From an uncultured Prevotella sp. (GTDB lineage: Bacteria > Bacteroidota > Bacteroidia > Bacteroidales > Bacteroidaceae), in assembly GCA_905372445.1 (NCBI GenBank), contig CAJPPF010000059.1, positions 1 to 12,122 of the forward strand: a stretch of 12,122 nt of DNA, written 5' to 3'. The notes under the pieces were generated by a model that was given only the letters and a program-made list of their open reading frames with translations, ran no database searches and had not been told where the DNA came from. The translations under genes were made by a program, and so were the position numbers. Positions 1-7,621 of the stretch are shown here, piece by piece; position 1 is the first letter of the stretch; each line of letters starts with the position of its first letter.

Positions 1-14
1 TTCTTCTGTTTCGC

Positions 15-45
15 TTGTGCAATTGGTTTTTTTTCGCTTACTTTG
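15..45 (+). promoter_or_regulatory. Candidate Bacteroidetes-type promoter for the galactose operon
   Basis: TTG at 15-17 is followed after 20 nt by TTACTTTG at 38-45, which continues as CA. This fits the Bacteroidetes sigma-ABfr pattern (-33 TTTG or TTG, about 20 nt, -7 TAnnTTTG) with one mismatch in the -7 element. Transcription would begin near 50-53 and leave a leader of about 35 nt before the ATG at 87. No operator or repeat for a sugar-responsive regulator is visible in the 86 bases shown, although one could lie further upstream. Confidence 0.6.
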
Positions 46-86
46 CAGATATAAAGCAACAAATATAATTACTAATAACCGTATTT

Positions 87-1178
87 ATGTCAAGTACAAC
101 AGAAACACAATACCTCTGTGGTCTGAAGAAAGAAGACTTTCAGACCACAATTGACGGTAAGAGAACCGAACTCTTCATTTTAAAGAACAATGCAGGCAGT
201 GAAGTTGCAATCACGAACTATGGTGGAGCTCTCGTAGCAATTATGGTACCGGATCGTAATGGTAATTTCTCCAATATAATACAGGGGCATGACAATATTA
301 AAGATGTTATTGCAAGTCCAGAGCCTTATCTATCTACACTGATCGGACGATATGGTAATCGCATTGCAAAAGGAAAATTCCAATTGAATGGTAAAGGTTA
401 TGAGCTTTTTGTCAATAACGGTCCTAACTCACTACACGGCGGAAAACAGGGATGGAATGCAAAAGTATGGGATGCCATTCAAATGAATAGCCATGAACTA
501 TCACTGACTTATGTTTCTCCCTATGGTGAGGAAGGATATACAGGAGAAGTAAAATGCCATGTGACATACACACTTACCGAAGATAACGAATTAGTTATCA
601 ATTATCTCGCATCATCAAACAAGCGTACCATTCTTAATCTCACAAGCCACGGATTCTTCTCACTGGCAGGTATTGCAGACCCAACACCAACTATTGATAA
701 CCTGCTGTGTGAGATTAATGCAGATTTCTATCTTCCAATAGATGAGACATCAATCCCAACAGGAGAGATTCTGAAAGTTGCAGGCACTCCTTTTGATTTC
801 CGTACACAAAAGGCTGTAGGAAAAGACATTGATGCTGATCATGAACAGATTAAAAACGGAGCAGGATATGACCATTGCTACGTACTTAATAAAAAAGAAG
901 AAGGCGAACTAAGCTTTGCTGCTCGAATCGTTGAGCCAAATAGCGGTCGTACCATGGAAGTATACACAACCGAACCAGGCGTACAGCTCTATACTCACAA
1001 CTGGGCAACAGGATACAAATTGCAGCATGGTGCTACAGCCCCACGTCGCTCTGCAATATGTTTTGAGTGCCAGCACTTCCCAGACTCACCAAACCATCCT
1101 TATTTCCCAAGTGTAGTATTACGTCCTAACGACATGTACAAACAGAAGACTATCTACAAGTTTGGTGTAGAGAAATAA
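87..1178 (+). CDS. galM: Aldose 1-epimerase (galactose mutarotase), cytoplasmic
   Basis: Interconverts the alpha and beta anomers of galactose or glucose, supplying the alpha-D-galactose that galactokinase needs. The protein has 363 residues, the usual family length, and is one galactose-mutarotase-like beta-sandwich domain. Visible landmarks are GRYGNRI (about 87-93), His117 in SLHGG, His188 in LTSHGFF, the GYDH segment with Asp262, and the catalytic Glu327 in CFECQHFPDSPN. The two histidines and the glutamate match the catalytic set known from E. coli and Lactococcus GalM. Instead of the common TNHSYFN, this copy reads TSHGFFS. There is no signal peptide: the N-terminus is polar, so the enzyme should be cytoplasmic. 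It is the first gene of a likely operon, with a sugar transporter 48 nt downstream and galK after that. Specificity for galactose over other hexoses is inferred from those neighbours. Confidence 0.93.
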   Translation: MSSTTETQYLCGLKKEDFQTTIDGKRTELFILKNNAGSEVAITNYGGALVAIMVPDRNGNFSNIIQGHDNIKDVIASPEPYLSTLIGRYGNRIAKGKFQLNGKGYELFVNNGPNSLHGGKQGWNAKVWDAIQMNSHELSLTYVSPYGEEGYTGEVKCHVTYTLTEDNELVINYLASSNKRTILNLTSHGFFSLAGIADPTPTIDNLLCEINADFYLPIDETSIPTGEILKVAGTPFDFRTQKAVGKDIDADHEQIKNGAGYDHCYVLNKKEEGELSFAARIVEPNSGRTMEVYTTEPGVQLYTHNWATGYKLQHGATAPRRSAICFECQHFPDSPNHPYFPSVVLRPNDMYKQKTIYKFGVEK

Positions 1179-1226
1179 AAAGGAAAAGGTTAATAAAATC
1201 AGAATAACTAAAACTATAAAGAACTT

Positions 1227-2522
1227 ATGTCAACAGAAAAAAACAACGGAAAACTCGTTGCGATTATTGCAATGATGTTCTTGTTTGCGATGATCTCTTT
1301 CGTAACTAACATGGCAGCCCCATTCGGTCAAATATGGAAAATCCAATACGAATGGGCAGGTATGATGGGTAACATGATGAACTTCGCAGCTTACCTCTTC
1401 ATGGGTATCCCCGCAGGTATGATGATTACAAGGATGGGATACAAGAAAACAGCTCTTGTAGCACTATTACTTGGTTTCGTAGGTATTGCCGTACAGTACT
1501 TGTCAAGTACACTCGACGGTACAGCAATCAGCACATACGTTGTGTACCTGCTCGGTGCTTTCATCTGTGGTTTCTGCGTTTGTATCCTTAACACAGTTGT
1601 AAACCCTATGCTCAACCTTCTTGGTGGTGGAGGCAATAAAGGAAATCAGCTTATCCAGACAGGTGGCTCAATGAACTCACTTGCCGGTACATTTACTCCA
1701 CTCCTTGTTGGTGCGATGATTGGTCAGGTGACAAAAAGCACATCAATGCAGGATGTTGCACCATTGCTCATAATTGCAATGGGTATCTTCGCAGCGTCTT
1801 TCATCATCATATTCTTTACAAAGATTGTTGAACCAGAGCAGGCTGAAGGAAATATGACAGAGATGATCAAGGACGCTCTTGGATATCGTCACCTCGTGCT
1901 TGGTATCATTGCAATATTCCTCTATGTTGGTGTTGAGGTTGGTATACCTGGCGAGATGATTTTCTATCTGTCAAAGCCAGTCTCTGAAGGTGGCGTACTC
2001 GGTAGTGCAGCCATTGCCGGTACAGTAGCAGCAATGTATTGGTTGCTCATGCTTGTAGGACGTCTCACCTCTTCATTCATCAGTGGAAAGGTTTCTACAA
2101 GAACACAGATAGTAACAGTTTGTAGCGTAGCACTCGTTTTGCTCCTTGCCGCAATCTTTGTTCCTGAGTCAGAGACATTTTCACTGCCAGGGTCAGCAGA
2201 GTCACCAGTTGACCTCGTCATCTTCCAACTGACAGGTGGTGAACTCCCTATCAAGTGTCTCTTCCTTGTACTCTGTGGTCTCTGTACATCAGTAATGTGG
2301 GGCGGTATTTTCAATCTCGCTACTGAAGGACTTGGCAAGTACACCGCAGCCGCATCAGGCTTATTCATGACAATGGTAGTCGGTGGTGGCGCATTGCCAC
2401 TTGTACAGGATTATGTGGCAGGTATTGTAGGATACATTCAGAGCTATTGGGTAATTGTTGCCGCCGTGGCTTATATGCTGTTCTTCGGTGTCATTGGTAG
2501 TAAGCCGGCTAAGAAAGACTAA
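1227..2522 (+). CDS. MFS sugar (glucose/galactose) transporter, FucP family
   Basis: Inner-membrane major facilitator importing a monosaccharide, probably galactose and/or glucose by proton symport. Of 431 residues, about twelve stretches are hydrophobic (roughly 10-30, 46-68, 74-92, 104-128, 150-166, 178-198, 223-248, 262-282, 296-312, 341-361, 374-394 and 402-424). The basic loop RMGYKK at 69-74 lies between helices 2 and 3, as in MFS motif A. Features typical of the FucP/GluP group are the helix-4 segment with Asn122 and NPMLNLLG (126-133), and YVGVEV at 233-238 in helix 7. A polar loop at about 312-340, between the ninth and tenth hydrophobic stretches, is rather long. The gene sits between galM and galK with short spacers (48 and 41 nt), so co-transcription and a galactose substrate are likely. 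FucP relatives also carry fucose, glucose or N-acetylhexosamine, so the exact substrate cannot be read from sequence alone. Confidence 0.88.
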   Translation: MSTEKNNGKLVAIIAMMFLFAMISFVTNMAAPFGQIWKIQYEWAGMMGNMMNFAAYLFMGIPAGMMITRMGYKKTALVALLLGFVGIAVQYLSSTLDGTAISTYVVYLLGAFICGFCVCILNTVVNPMLNLLGGGGNKGNQLIQTGGSMNSLAGTFTPLLVGAMIGQVTKSTSMQDVAPLLIIAMGIFAASFIIIFFTKIVEPEQAEGNMTEMIKDALGYRHLVLGIIAIFLYVGVEVGIPGEMIFYLSKPVSEGGVLGSAAIAGTVAAMYWLLMLVGRLTSSFISGKVSTRTQIVTVCSVALVLLLAAIFVPESETFSLPGSAESPVDLVIFQLTGGELPIKCLFLVLCGLCTSVMWGGIFNLATEGLGKYTAAASGLFMTMVVGGGALPLVQDYVAGIVGYIQSYWVIVAAVAYMLFFGVIGSKPAKKD

Positions 2523-2563
2523 TATTTTATTATTAAGGTATAACAATATAATTCATTACAACT

Positions 2564-3724
2564 ATGGATATTGAATTTGTAAGAAGTCGTTTCATCAAAC
2601 ATTTCGACGGCAAGACAGGTAACATCTACCATGCACCAGGTCGTATAAATCTTATCGGTGAGCATACAGACTACAATGGCGGTTTCGTTTTCCCAGGAGC
2701 TGTTGATTGTGGCATTATGGCAGAAGTTCGTCCTAACGGCACCGATACCGTTATTGCATATGCTATTAACCTTAAAGACAAGGTTGAGTTCAAGGTTTCC
2801 GACCCAAAAGGTCCGCAGGCTTCATGGGCACGATATCTTTATGGCATGATTCAGGAATTCTTCCTTCTCGGTGTAAATGTAAAAGGTTTTAATATTGCTT
2901 TTGCCGGCGATGTTCCTCTTGGTGCAGGAATGTCATCTTCTGCTGCTATGGAAGTTTGTTTCGGTGTAGCATTGAACGACCTCTTTGCTGAAAACAGAAT
3001 CACGAAGTGGCAGATTGCACGTGCAGGTCAAGCTACAGAGCATAAGTATGTCGGTGTGAAGTGCGGCATCATGGATCAGTTTGCATCTGCATTCGGACAG
3101 GCTGGTAAGCTGATGCGTCTGGACTGCAACTCTTCTGAATTTGAATACTATCCATTCAATCCAGAGGGCTACAAACTCGTATTGGTAAACTCATGTGTAA
3201 AGCACGAATTGGTAGGCTCTCCTTACAACGACCGTCGCAACTCATGCGAGAATGTTGCCAAGGCTGTTGCAGCAAAGCATCCTGAGCGTCATATTCAGAC
3301 ATTGCGCGACTGTACTTGGGAGGATCTTGAGGAAGTGAAAGCAGAATGCTCTGCTGAAGATATACAGCGTGCAACATTCGTTCTTGGAGAGAAGGACCGT
3401 GTACTTGCAGTATGCGATGCACTCGAAAAGGGTGACTACGAAACTGTAGGTAAGAAAATGTACGAAACTCATTATGGTTTGTCAAAGGATTATGAAGTCT
3501 CTTGTGAAGAGCTTGACTTCCTTAATGACGTAGCAAAAGAATGTGGTGTCACAGGTTCACGTATCATGGGCGGTGGCTTCGGAGGCTGTACTATCAATCT
3601 CGTTAAAAACGACCTCTACGATCAGTTTATTAAGACAGTCACAGAGAAATACAAGGATAAATATGGCAAGGAGCCAAAGATTATACCTGTAGTGATAGGT
3701 GATGGTGGTCGTAAGATTTGCTAA
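2564..3724 (+). CDS. galK: Galactokinase
   Basis: Phosphorylates alpha-D-galactose with ATP to galactose-1-phosphate, the first committed Leloir step, in the cytoplasm. The protein has 386 residues, full length for the family. It has the galactokinase signature GRINLIGEHTDYNGG (26-40), the GHMP-kinase ATP loop PLGAGMSSSA (118-127), the catalytic Asp171 within GIMDQF, and the third GHMP motif GSRIMGGGFGGC (331-342). The Glu-His-Thr-Asp run in the first motif contacts sugar in known galactokinases and supports galactose over N-acetylgalactosamine or mevalonate-type substrates. It follows the transporter by 41 nt and is followed by a strong intrinsic terminator, so it is the last gene of the first transcription unit. 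No galT or galE lies in this window, so the next Leloir steps must be encoded elsewhere. Confidence 0.96.
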   Translation: MDIEFVRSRFIKHFDGKTGNIYHAPGRINLIGEHTDYNGGFVFPGAVDCGIMAEVRPNGTDTVIAYAINLKDKVEFKVSDPKGPQASWARYLYGMIQEFFLLGVNVKGFNIAFAGDVPLGAGMSSSAAMEVCFGVALNDLFAENRITKWQIARAGQATEHKYVGVKCGIMDQFASAFGQAGKLMRLDCNSSEFEYYPFNPEGYKLVLVNSCVKHELVGSPYNDRRNSCENVAKAVAAKHPERHIQTLRDCTWEDLEEVKAECSAEDIQRATFVLGEKDRVLAVCDALEKGDYETVGKKMYETHYGLSKDYEVSCEELDFLNDVAKECGVTGSRIMGGGFGGCTINLVKNDLYDQFIKTVTEKYKDKYGKEPKIIPVVIGDGGRKIC

Positions 3725-3738
3725 ATAAAACATCCAGC

Positions 3739-3775
3739 CCCCTCGTCACTTCATTGACGAGGGGTTTTTATTTTT
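3739..3775 (+). terminator. Strong rho-independent terminator after galK
   Basis: A perfect 10-bp stem, CCCCTCGTCA (3739-3748) with TGACGAGGGG (3755-3764), closes a six-base loop CTTCAT. It is followed directly by TTTTTATTTTT (3765-3775). This is a textbook intrinsic terminator on the plus strand. It lies only 25 nt before the ATG of the second epimerase gene, so it either ends the galM-transporter-galK unit completely or sets lower read-through expression of that gene. Confidence 0.92.
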
Positions 3776-3800
3776 ACAACCAATTAAACAAAGATAAATT

Positions 3801-4964
3801 ATGAAGATTAATAAATTCCTCTTTGCCTGCGGTCTTGGTCTAATTGCAATGATGGCATCATGCACTGGTAGCAACATGACAGAATCAGGTCTTGATCCTG
3901 CAAAGTTCGATAGCATAGTTGATGGAAAGCAGGTGAAACTATATACCTTGAAGAATGCCAATGGCATGGAAGTATGTGTAACTAATTTTGGTGCGCGCAT
4001 AGTCTCTGTAATGGCAAAGGACAAGAATGGTATATTCCGCGATGTAGTACTCGGTTTCGATAACCTCAATCAGTATATCAATGTTGAGGGCAACAATTTC
4101 GGTGCTGCCATAGGACGTTACGGAAACCGTATCAACAAAGGTAGGATTACTGTTGCCGGCAAAAATTACCAACTCACACAGAACAACTACGGTCATTGTC
4201 TTCACGGAGGAAACAATGGCTATCACGCAAATGTTTTTTATGCAAAGGAAGTAACTGCCAATAAGATCGTACTCACTTTCCGGGATGAATATGGAAAAGA
4301 GCAGTTTCCGGGAAACCTTGATGTGACAATCACATACACGCTTACCGATGACAATGCTCTCGATTTACAATATGAAGCTACAACAGACGAGGAGACGATA
4401 TGCAATCTCACAAACCACTCATACTTTAATCTCTCAGGTCATCCTGAGGCAGAGAACTACAATCATGTTCTTTACATCAATGCTGATAATTACACTCCTG
4501 TAGACTCTACATTCATGACAACTGGCGAGATTCGCTCTGTCTATGGCAACCAATTCGATTTCAACAAGCCAAAGGCACTAAGCACATGTATCGCTGACAC
4601 GACAGGCTACAACGGACTACAAATAAAGTATGGCTTTGGCATAGACCACAATTTCTGCCTCAACACCTATAAAGACGGTAAGGGTGATGACAAAAAACTT
4701 GCAGCTTCTCTCTACAGTCCGTATTCAGGCATCATGATGCAAGTTTACACAAACGAGCCTGGCGTTCAGGTGTACACAGGCAACTTCCTTGATGGAACTG
4801 TAGCAGGAAAGAAAGGCATTAAGTATCCAAAACAGGCTTCAGTATGTCTTGAGACTCAGAAGTATCCAGACTCACCAAACAAGAAAGATTGGCCCTCACC
4901 ATATCTTAAACCAGGCGAGAAGTACTACAGCCACACTGCCTACAAGTTCTCTGTGAAAGAATAG
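3801..4964 (+). CDS. galM: Aldose 1-epimerase with lipoprotein signal (periplasmic mutarotase)
   Basis: Second galactose/glucose mutarotase in the cluster, 387 residues. Residues 1-20 form a lipoprotein-type signal peptide: basic MKINK, a hydrophobic core, then MMASC with Cys21 as the likely lipidated residue. The epimerase domain follows from about residue 33. It carries GRYGNRINKG (105-114), His135 in CLHGGNNGY, His206 in LTNHSYFNLSG, Asp282 in GIDHNF and the catalytic Glu351 in CLETQKYPDSPN, so the active site looks intact. It is closer to the family consensus around the second histidine than the first epimerase in this window. Expected location is the periplasmic face of a membrane, where it would speed anomer equilibration of sugars before uptake. 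A strong terminator separates it from galK by 25 nt, and I find no convincing promoter in that gap. Its own terminator follows at 4996-5031. Confidence 0.92.
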   Translation: MKINKFLFACGLGLIAMMASCTGSNMTESGLDPAKFDSIVDGKQVKLYTLKNANGMEVCVTNFGARIVSVMAKDKNGIFRDVVLGFDNLNQYINVEGNNFGAAIGRYGNRINKGRITVAGKNYQLTQNNYGHCLHGGNNGYHANVFYAKEVTANKIVLTFRDEYGKEQFPGNLDVTITYTLTDDNALDLQYEATTDEETICNLTNHSYFNLSGHPEAENYNHVLYINADNYTPVDSTFMTTGEIRSVYGNQFDFNKPKALSTCIADTTGYNGLQIKYGFGIDHNFCLNTYKDGKGDDKKLAASLYSPYSGIMMQVYTNEPGVQVYTGNFLDGTVAGKKGIKYPKQASVCLETQKYPDSPNKKDWPSPYLKPGEKYYSHTAYKFSVKE

Positions 4965-4995
4965 TATATATAAGAATTAACGTTTAAAGAAAATC

Positions 4996-5031
4996 AAGGA
5001 GACCATAGAAATCCTATCGTTTCCTTTTTTT
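4996..5031 (+). terminator. Rho-independent terminator after the second epimerase
   Basis: AAGGAGACCATAG (4996-5008) pairs with CTATCGTTTCCTT (5014-5026) around a five-base loop. The stem has 13 positions with one C-C mismatch and one G-U wobble. A run of seven T (5025-5031) overlaps and follows the right arm. The T-tract occupies the place where the -33 element of the transketolase promoter would be expected, so the end of one unit and the start of the next are tightly packed. Confidence 0.75.
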
Positions 5032-5047
5032 ATTCATTATAATTTTG

Positions 5048-5055
5048 TACCTTTG
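5048..5055 (+). promoter_or_regulatory. Bacteroidetes -7 element (TACCTTTG) for transketolase
   Basis: TACCTTTG is an exact match to TAnnTTTG and continues as CA, as in many Bacteroidetes promoters. The expected -33 position, about 20 nt upstream, falls in the T-rich tail of the preceding terminator and lacks a clear TTG. Transcription would begin near 5060-5063, giving a leader of about 25 nt before the ATG at 5088. Confidence 0.7.
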
Positions 5056-5087
5056 CATAAAGTCAAAAACTTAATAATAAACCCGAT

Positions 5088-7109
5088 ATGAACGAGATTA
5101 ATCTAATGAATCGTGCAGCTGACAACATCCGCATTCTTGCTGTTTCTGCTGTCGAAAAGGCAAAGTCTGGTCATCCTGGCGGTGCTATGGGTGGAGCAGA
5201 TTTTATCAATGTTCTCTATTCTGAATATCTCAAATATGACCCTAAGAATCCAACGTGGGCAGGTCGAGACAGATTCTTCCTCGACCCGGGGCATATGGCA
5301 CCAATGCTCTATGCCGAGCTGTGCCTGACAGGAAAGTTCACACTTGAGGAACTGCAGCAGTTGCGCCAGTGGGAATCCCCGACTACCGGTCACCCAGAGT
5401 TAGATATAGCACGCGGCATAGAAAACACATCCGGTCCTCTTGGTCAGGGGCATGTCTTTGCTATCGGAGCTGCAATTGCAGCAAAGTTCCTTGCAGCACG
5501 TACAGGTAACCCAACTTTCGCACAGGAGACTATTTATGCATACATCTCCGATGGAGGTATTCAGGAAGAGATATCACAAGGCGGTGCTCGTATAGCAGGA
5601 GTTCTTGGATTGGACAATCTCATCATGTTCTACGATTCAAACGGCATACAGCTCTCTACAGAGACCAAGGAAGTAATGAACGAGGATACCGCAGCTAAAT
5701 ACCGCGCACTCGGTTGGGAAGTATTCGAAATAGACGGTAATGATGTAAAGCAAATACGTAAGGCTCTCGATGCTTCTCTGAATGTCAAAGGAAAGCCATC
5801 ACTTATCATAGGTAAGTGCATCATGGGTAAGGGAGCATTGAAAGCCGACGGAACATCATACGAGAATAACTGTAAGACACACGGTGCACCTCTTGGTGGA
5901 GATGCATTTGTCAACACAGTTAAAAACCTTGGCGGCGACCCAGAGAATCCTTTCACGATCTTCCCTGATGTAGCCGACCTTTATGCAAAGCGCGCTGAAG
6001 AATTAGAAGCCATTGTAGCGAGTCGCTATAAAGAAGAGAAGGCTTGGGCAGACGCAAATCCGGAAAAAGCTTCACAGCTTGCCGGATGGTTAAACAATAC
6101 AGTCCCGGACATCGATTGGTCGAAGATCCAACAGAAAGACGATGACGCTACACGATCTGCTTCGGCGACATGTCTTAGTCTTCTGGCAGAACAAGTACCA
6201 AATATGATTGTCTCATCTGCCGACCTGTCAAACTCTGACAAGACAGACGGATTCTTAAAGAAGACACATGTCCTTACAAGAGACGATTTCTCTTGTGCAT
6301 TTCTTCAAGCAGGTGTTGCAGAATTAACTATGGCATGCTGCTGCATCGGTATGGCTATTCATGGTGGTGTGATTCCTGCATGCGCAACATTCTTCGTTTT
6401 CTCAGATTATATGAAGCCGGCTGTACGCATGGCTGCATTGATGGAACTTCCTGTTAAGTTCATCTGGAGCCACGATGCATTCCGGGTTGGCGAAGATGGT
6501 CCTACACATGAGCCTGTTGAGCAGGAAGCACAGATTCGTCTCATGGAAAAGCTTCGCAACCACTCCGGTCGTCCTTCAATGCTCGTACTACGTCCTGCTG
6601 ATGCAAAAGAAACCACCGAATGTTGGCGCATGGCTATGGAGAACACCCACACTCCTACTGCTCTCATACTTTCACGACAGAATATAAAGAGCCTTCCGGA
6701 AGACAATGACTACAGTCAAGTTGCTCGTGGAGGATACATCGTTGCAGGTTCTGACAACAATCCTGATGTAATTCTTGTTGCTTCCGGTTCAGAAGTTTCA
6801 ACTCTTGTTGCAGGTGCAGCACTGCTTCGCGAAGACGGCGTAAAGGTTCGTATCGTCAGTGTCCCTTCCGAAGGACTGTTCCGTGAACAGGCAAAGGGAT
6901 ATCAGAAATTAATTCTTCCTACTGATATAAAGAAGTTTGGCATGACAGCCGGTCTACCTGTCAATCTGCTTGGACTTGTTCCAGAAGCAGAAGGTAAGAT
7001 ATGGGGGCTCGAATCATTTGGTTTCTCTGCTCCTTATAAAGTGCTCGATGAGAAACTCGGCTTTACGGCAGAAAACGTATTTAAACAGGTAAAGGCTTTA
7101 TTCGAATAA
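5088..7109 (+). CDS. tkt: Transketolase
   Basis: Thiamine-diphosphate enzyme of the non-oxidative pentose phosphate pathway. It moves a two-carbon unit from xylulose-5-phosphate to ribose-5-phosphate or erythrose-4-phosphate in the cytoplasm. The protein has 673 residues, full length, with the ThDP-binding, pyrimidine and C-terminal domains in order. Landmarks by comparison with E. coli transketolase are His29 in SGHPGG, His69, His101, GPLGQG (116-121), the cofactor segment around Asp155 and Asn185, His265 in THGAPLG, Arg356, the catalytic Glu412 that activates the cofactor, SHDAFRVGEDGPTHEPVEQ (461-479) with His462 and His474, and Arg530. The usual GDG of the cofactor motif reads SDG (154-156), and the residue before Glu412 is Ala where E. 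coli has Arg. All catalytic positions I could align are kept, so activity is expected. It heads a unit with rpiB, 54 nt downstream. Confidence 0.95.
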   Translation: MNEINLMNRAADNIRILAVSAVEKAKSGHPGGAMGGADFINVLYSEYLKYDPKNPTWAGRDRFFLDPGHMAPMLYAELCLTGKFTLEELQQLRQWESPTTGHPELDIARGIENTSGPLGQGHVFAIGAAIAAKFLAARTGNPTFAQETIYAYISDGGIQEEISQGGARIAGVLGLDNLIMFYDSNGIQLSTETKEVMNEDTAAKYRALGWEVFEIDGNDVKQIRKALDASLNVKGKPSLIIGKCIMGKGALKADGTSYENNCKTHGAPLGGDAFVNTVKNLGGDPENPFTIFPDVADLYAKRAEELEAIVASRYKEEKAWADANPEKASQLAGWLNNTVPDIDWSKIQQKDDDATRSASATCLSLLAEQVPNMIVSSADLSNSDKTDGFLKKTHVLTRDDFSCAFLQAGVAELTMACCCIGMAIHGGVIPACATFFVFSDYMKPAVRMAALMELPVKFIWSHDAFRVGEDGPTHEPVEQEAQIRLMEKLRNHSGRPSMLVLRPADAKETTECWRMAMENTHTPTALILSRQNIKSLPEDNDYSQVARGGYIVAGSDNNPDVILVASGSEVSTLVAGAALLREDGVKVRIVSVPSEGLFREQAKGYQKLILPTDIKKFGMTAGLPVNLLGLVPEAEGKIWGLESFGFSAPYKVLDEKLGFTAENVFKQVKALFE

Positions 7110-7113
7110 ATAT

Positions 7114-7144
7114 CCCTCTCCCCTTTCCATAATATCGGAGAGGG
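7114..7144 (+). other. Intercistronic hairpin between tkt and rpiB
   Basis: CCCTCTCC (7114-7121) pairs perfectly with GGAGAGGG (7137-7144) across a 15-nt loop, and a G-U pair may extend the stem. No T-tract follows, so it is unlikely to be a complete intrinsic terminator. It begins 4 nt after the tkt stop codon and ends 19 nt before the rpiB ATG. A role in RNA stability, processing, or lowering rpiB expression relative to tkt is inference. Confidence 0.6.
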
Positions 7145-7163
7145 GCGAAATATTCGTTAGATT

Positions 7164-7604
7164 ATGGATTTCAAGATTATTGGATTGGCAAGTGATCATG
7201 CTGGCTTTGAATTAAAACAGTATGTCAAGCAATACCTTGATGAAAAAGGCGTTGCTTATAAAGATTACGGAACGTTCACCGAAGAGTCATGCGACTATCC
7301 CGACTTTGCCCATACCCTTGCTGAAGGCATGGAGCGTGGCGAGACTTACCCCGGCATAGCAATCTGTGGCAGTGGCGAAGGAATCTCAATGGCGCTAAAT
7401 AAGCATCAGAGCATTCGTGCCGCCTTGTGCTGGGCTCCAGAGCTTGCCCACATGTCTCGTCTTCATAATGATGCCAACGTGCTCGTAATGCCAGGACGCT
7501 TTATAACGCCGTCTACAGCACACAACATAATGGATGAGTTTCTAAGTACTGATTTCGAAGGAGGGCGACACATCAAACGCATTGAGAAGATTCCTTTGAA
7601 ATAA
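7164..7604 (+). CDS. rpiB: Ribose-5-phosphate isomerase B
   Basis: Interconverts ribose-5-phosphate and ribulose-5-phosphate in the cytoplasm. The protein has 146 residues, the normal RpiB/LacAB size. It shows LASDHAGFELK (8-18) with Asp11 and His12, DYPDFA (44-49) with Tyr45, the active-site Cys68 in ICGSGEGISMA (66-76), NKHQSIRAALC (79-89), and His101 in HNDANVLVMPGR (101-112). These match the catalytic cysteine, phosphate-binding and acid-base positions known from E. coli RpiB. A sole LacA or LacB subunit is less likely, because the motif set is that of stand-alone RpiB and no partner gene is adjacent. It lies 54 nt after tkt and so is probably co-transcribed, pairing two non-oxidative pentose phosphate enzymes. 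Its product, ribulose-5-phosphate, is also the substrate of KdsD encoded just downstream. Confidence 0.94.
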   Translation: MDFKIIGLASDHAGFELKQYVKQYLDEKGVAYKDYGTFTEESCDYPDFAHTLAEGMERGETYPGIAICGSGEGISMALNKHQSIRAALCWAPELAHMSRLHNDANVLVMPGRFITPSTAHNIMDEFLSTDFEGGRHIKRIEKIPLK

Positions 7605-7621
7605 ACAAATAAGCACCTTAT

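Noticed and set aside
1080..1094. Fifteen-base identity (CCAGACTCACCAAAC) shared by the two epimerase genes, at 1080-1094 and 4866-4880, as a sign of gene conversion or a repeat element
   Set aside because: It encodes the conserved PDSPN segment next to the catalytic glutamate. Surrounding DNA differs freely, so protein constraint on an old duplication explains it.
1391..2368. Antisense open frames of 81 and 134 codons inside the sugar transporter gene
   Set aside because: They lie opposite a clear, conserved transporter gene, have no recognisable motifs, and are proline- and serine-rich in the way expected of reverse-strand translation. The same applies to antisense frames inside galK, tkt, kdsA, kdsD and the PLD gene.
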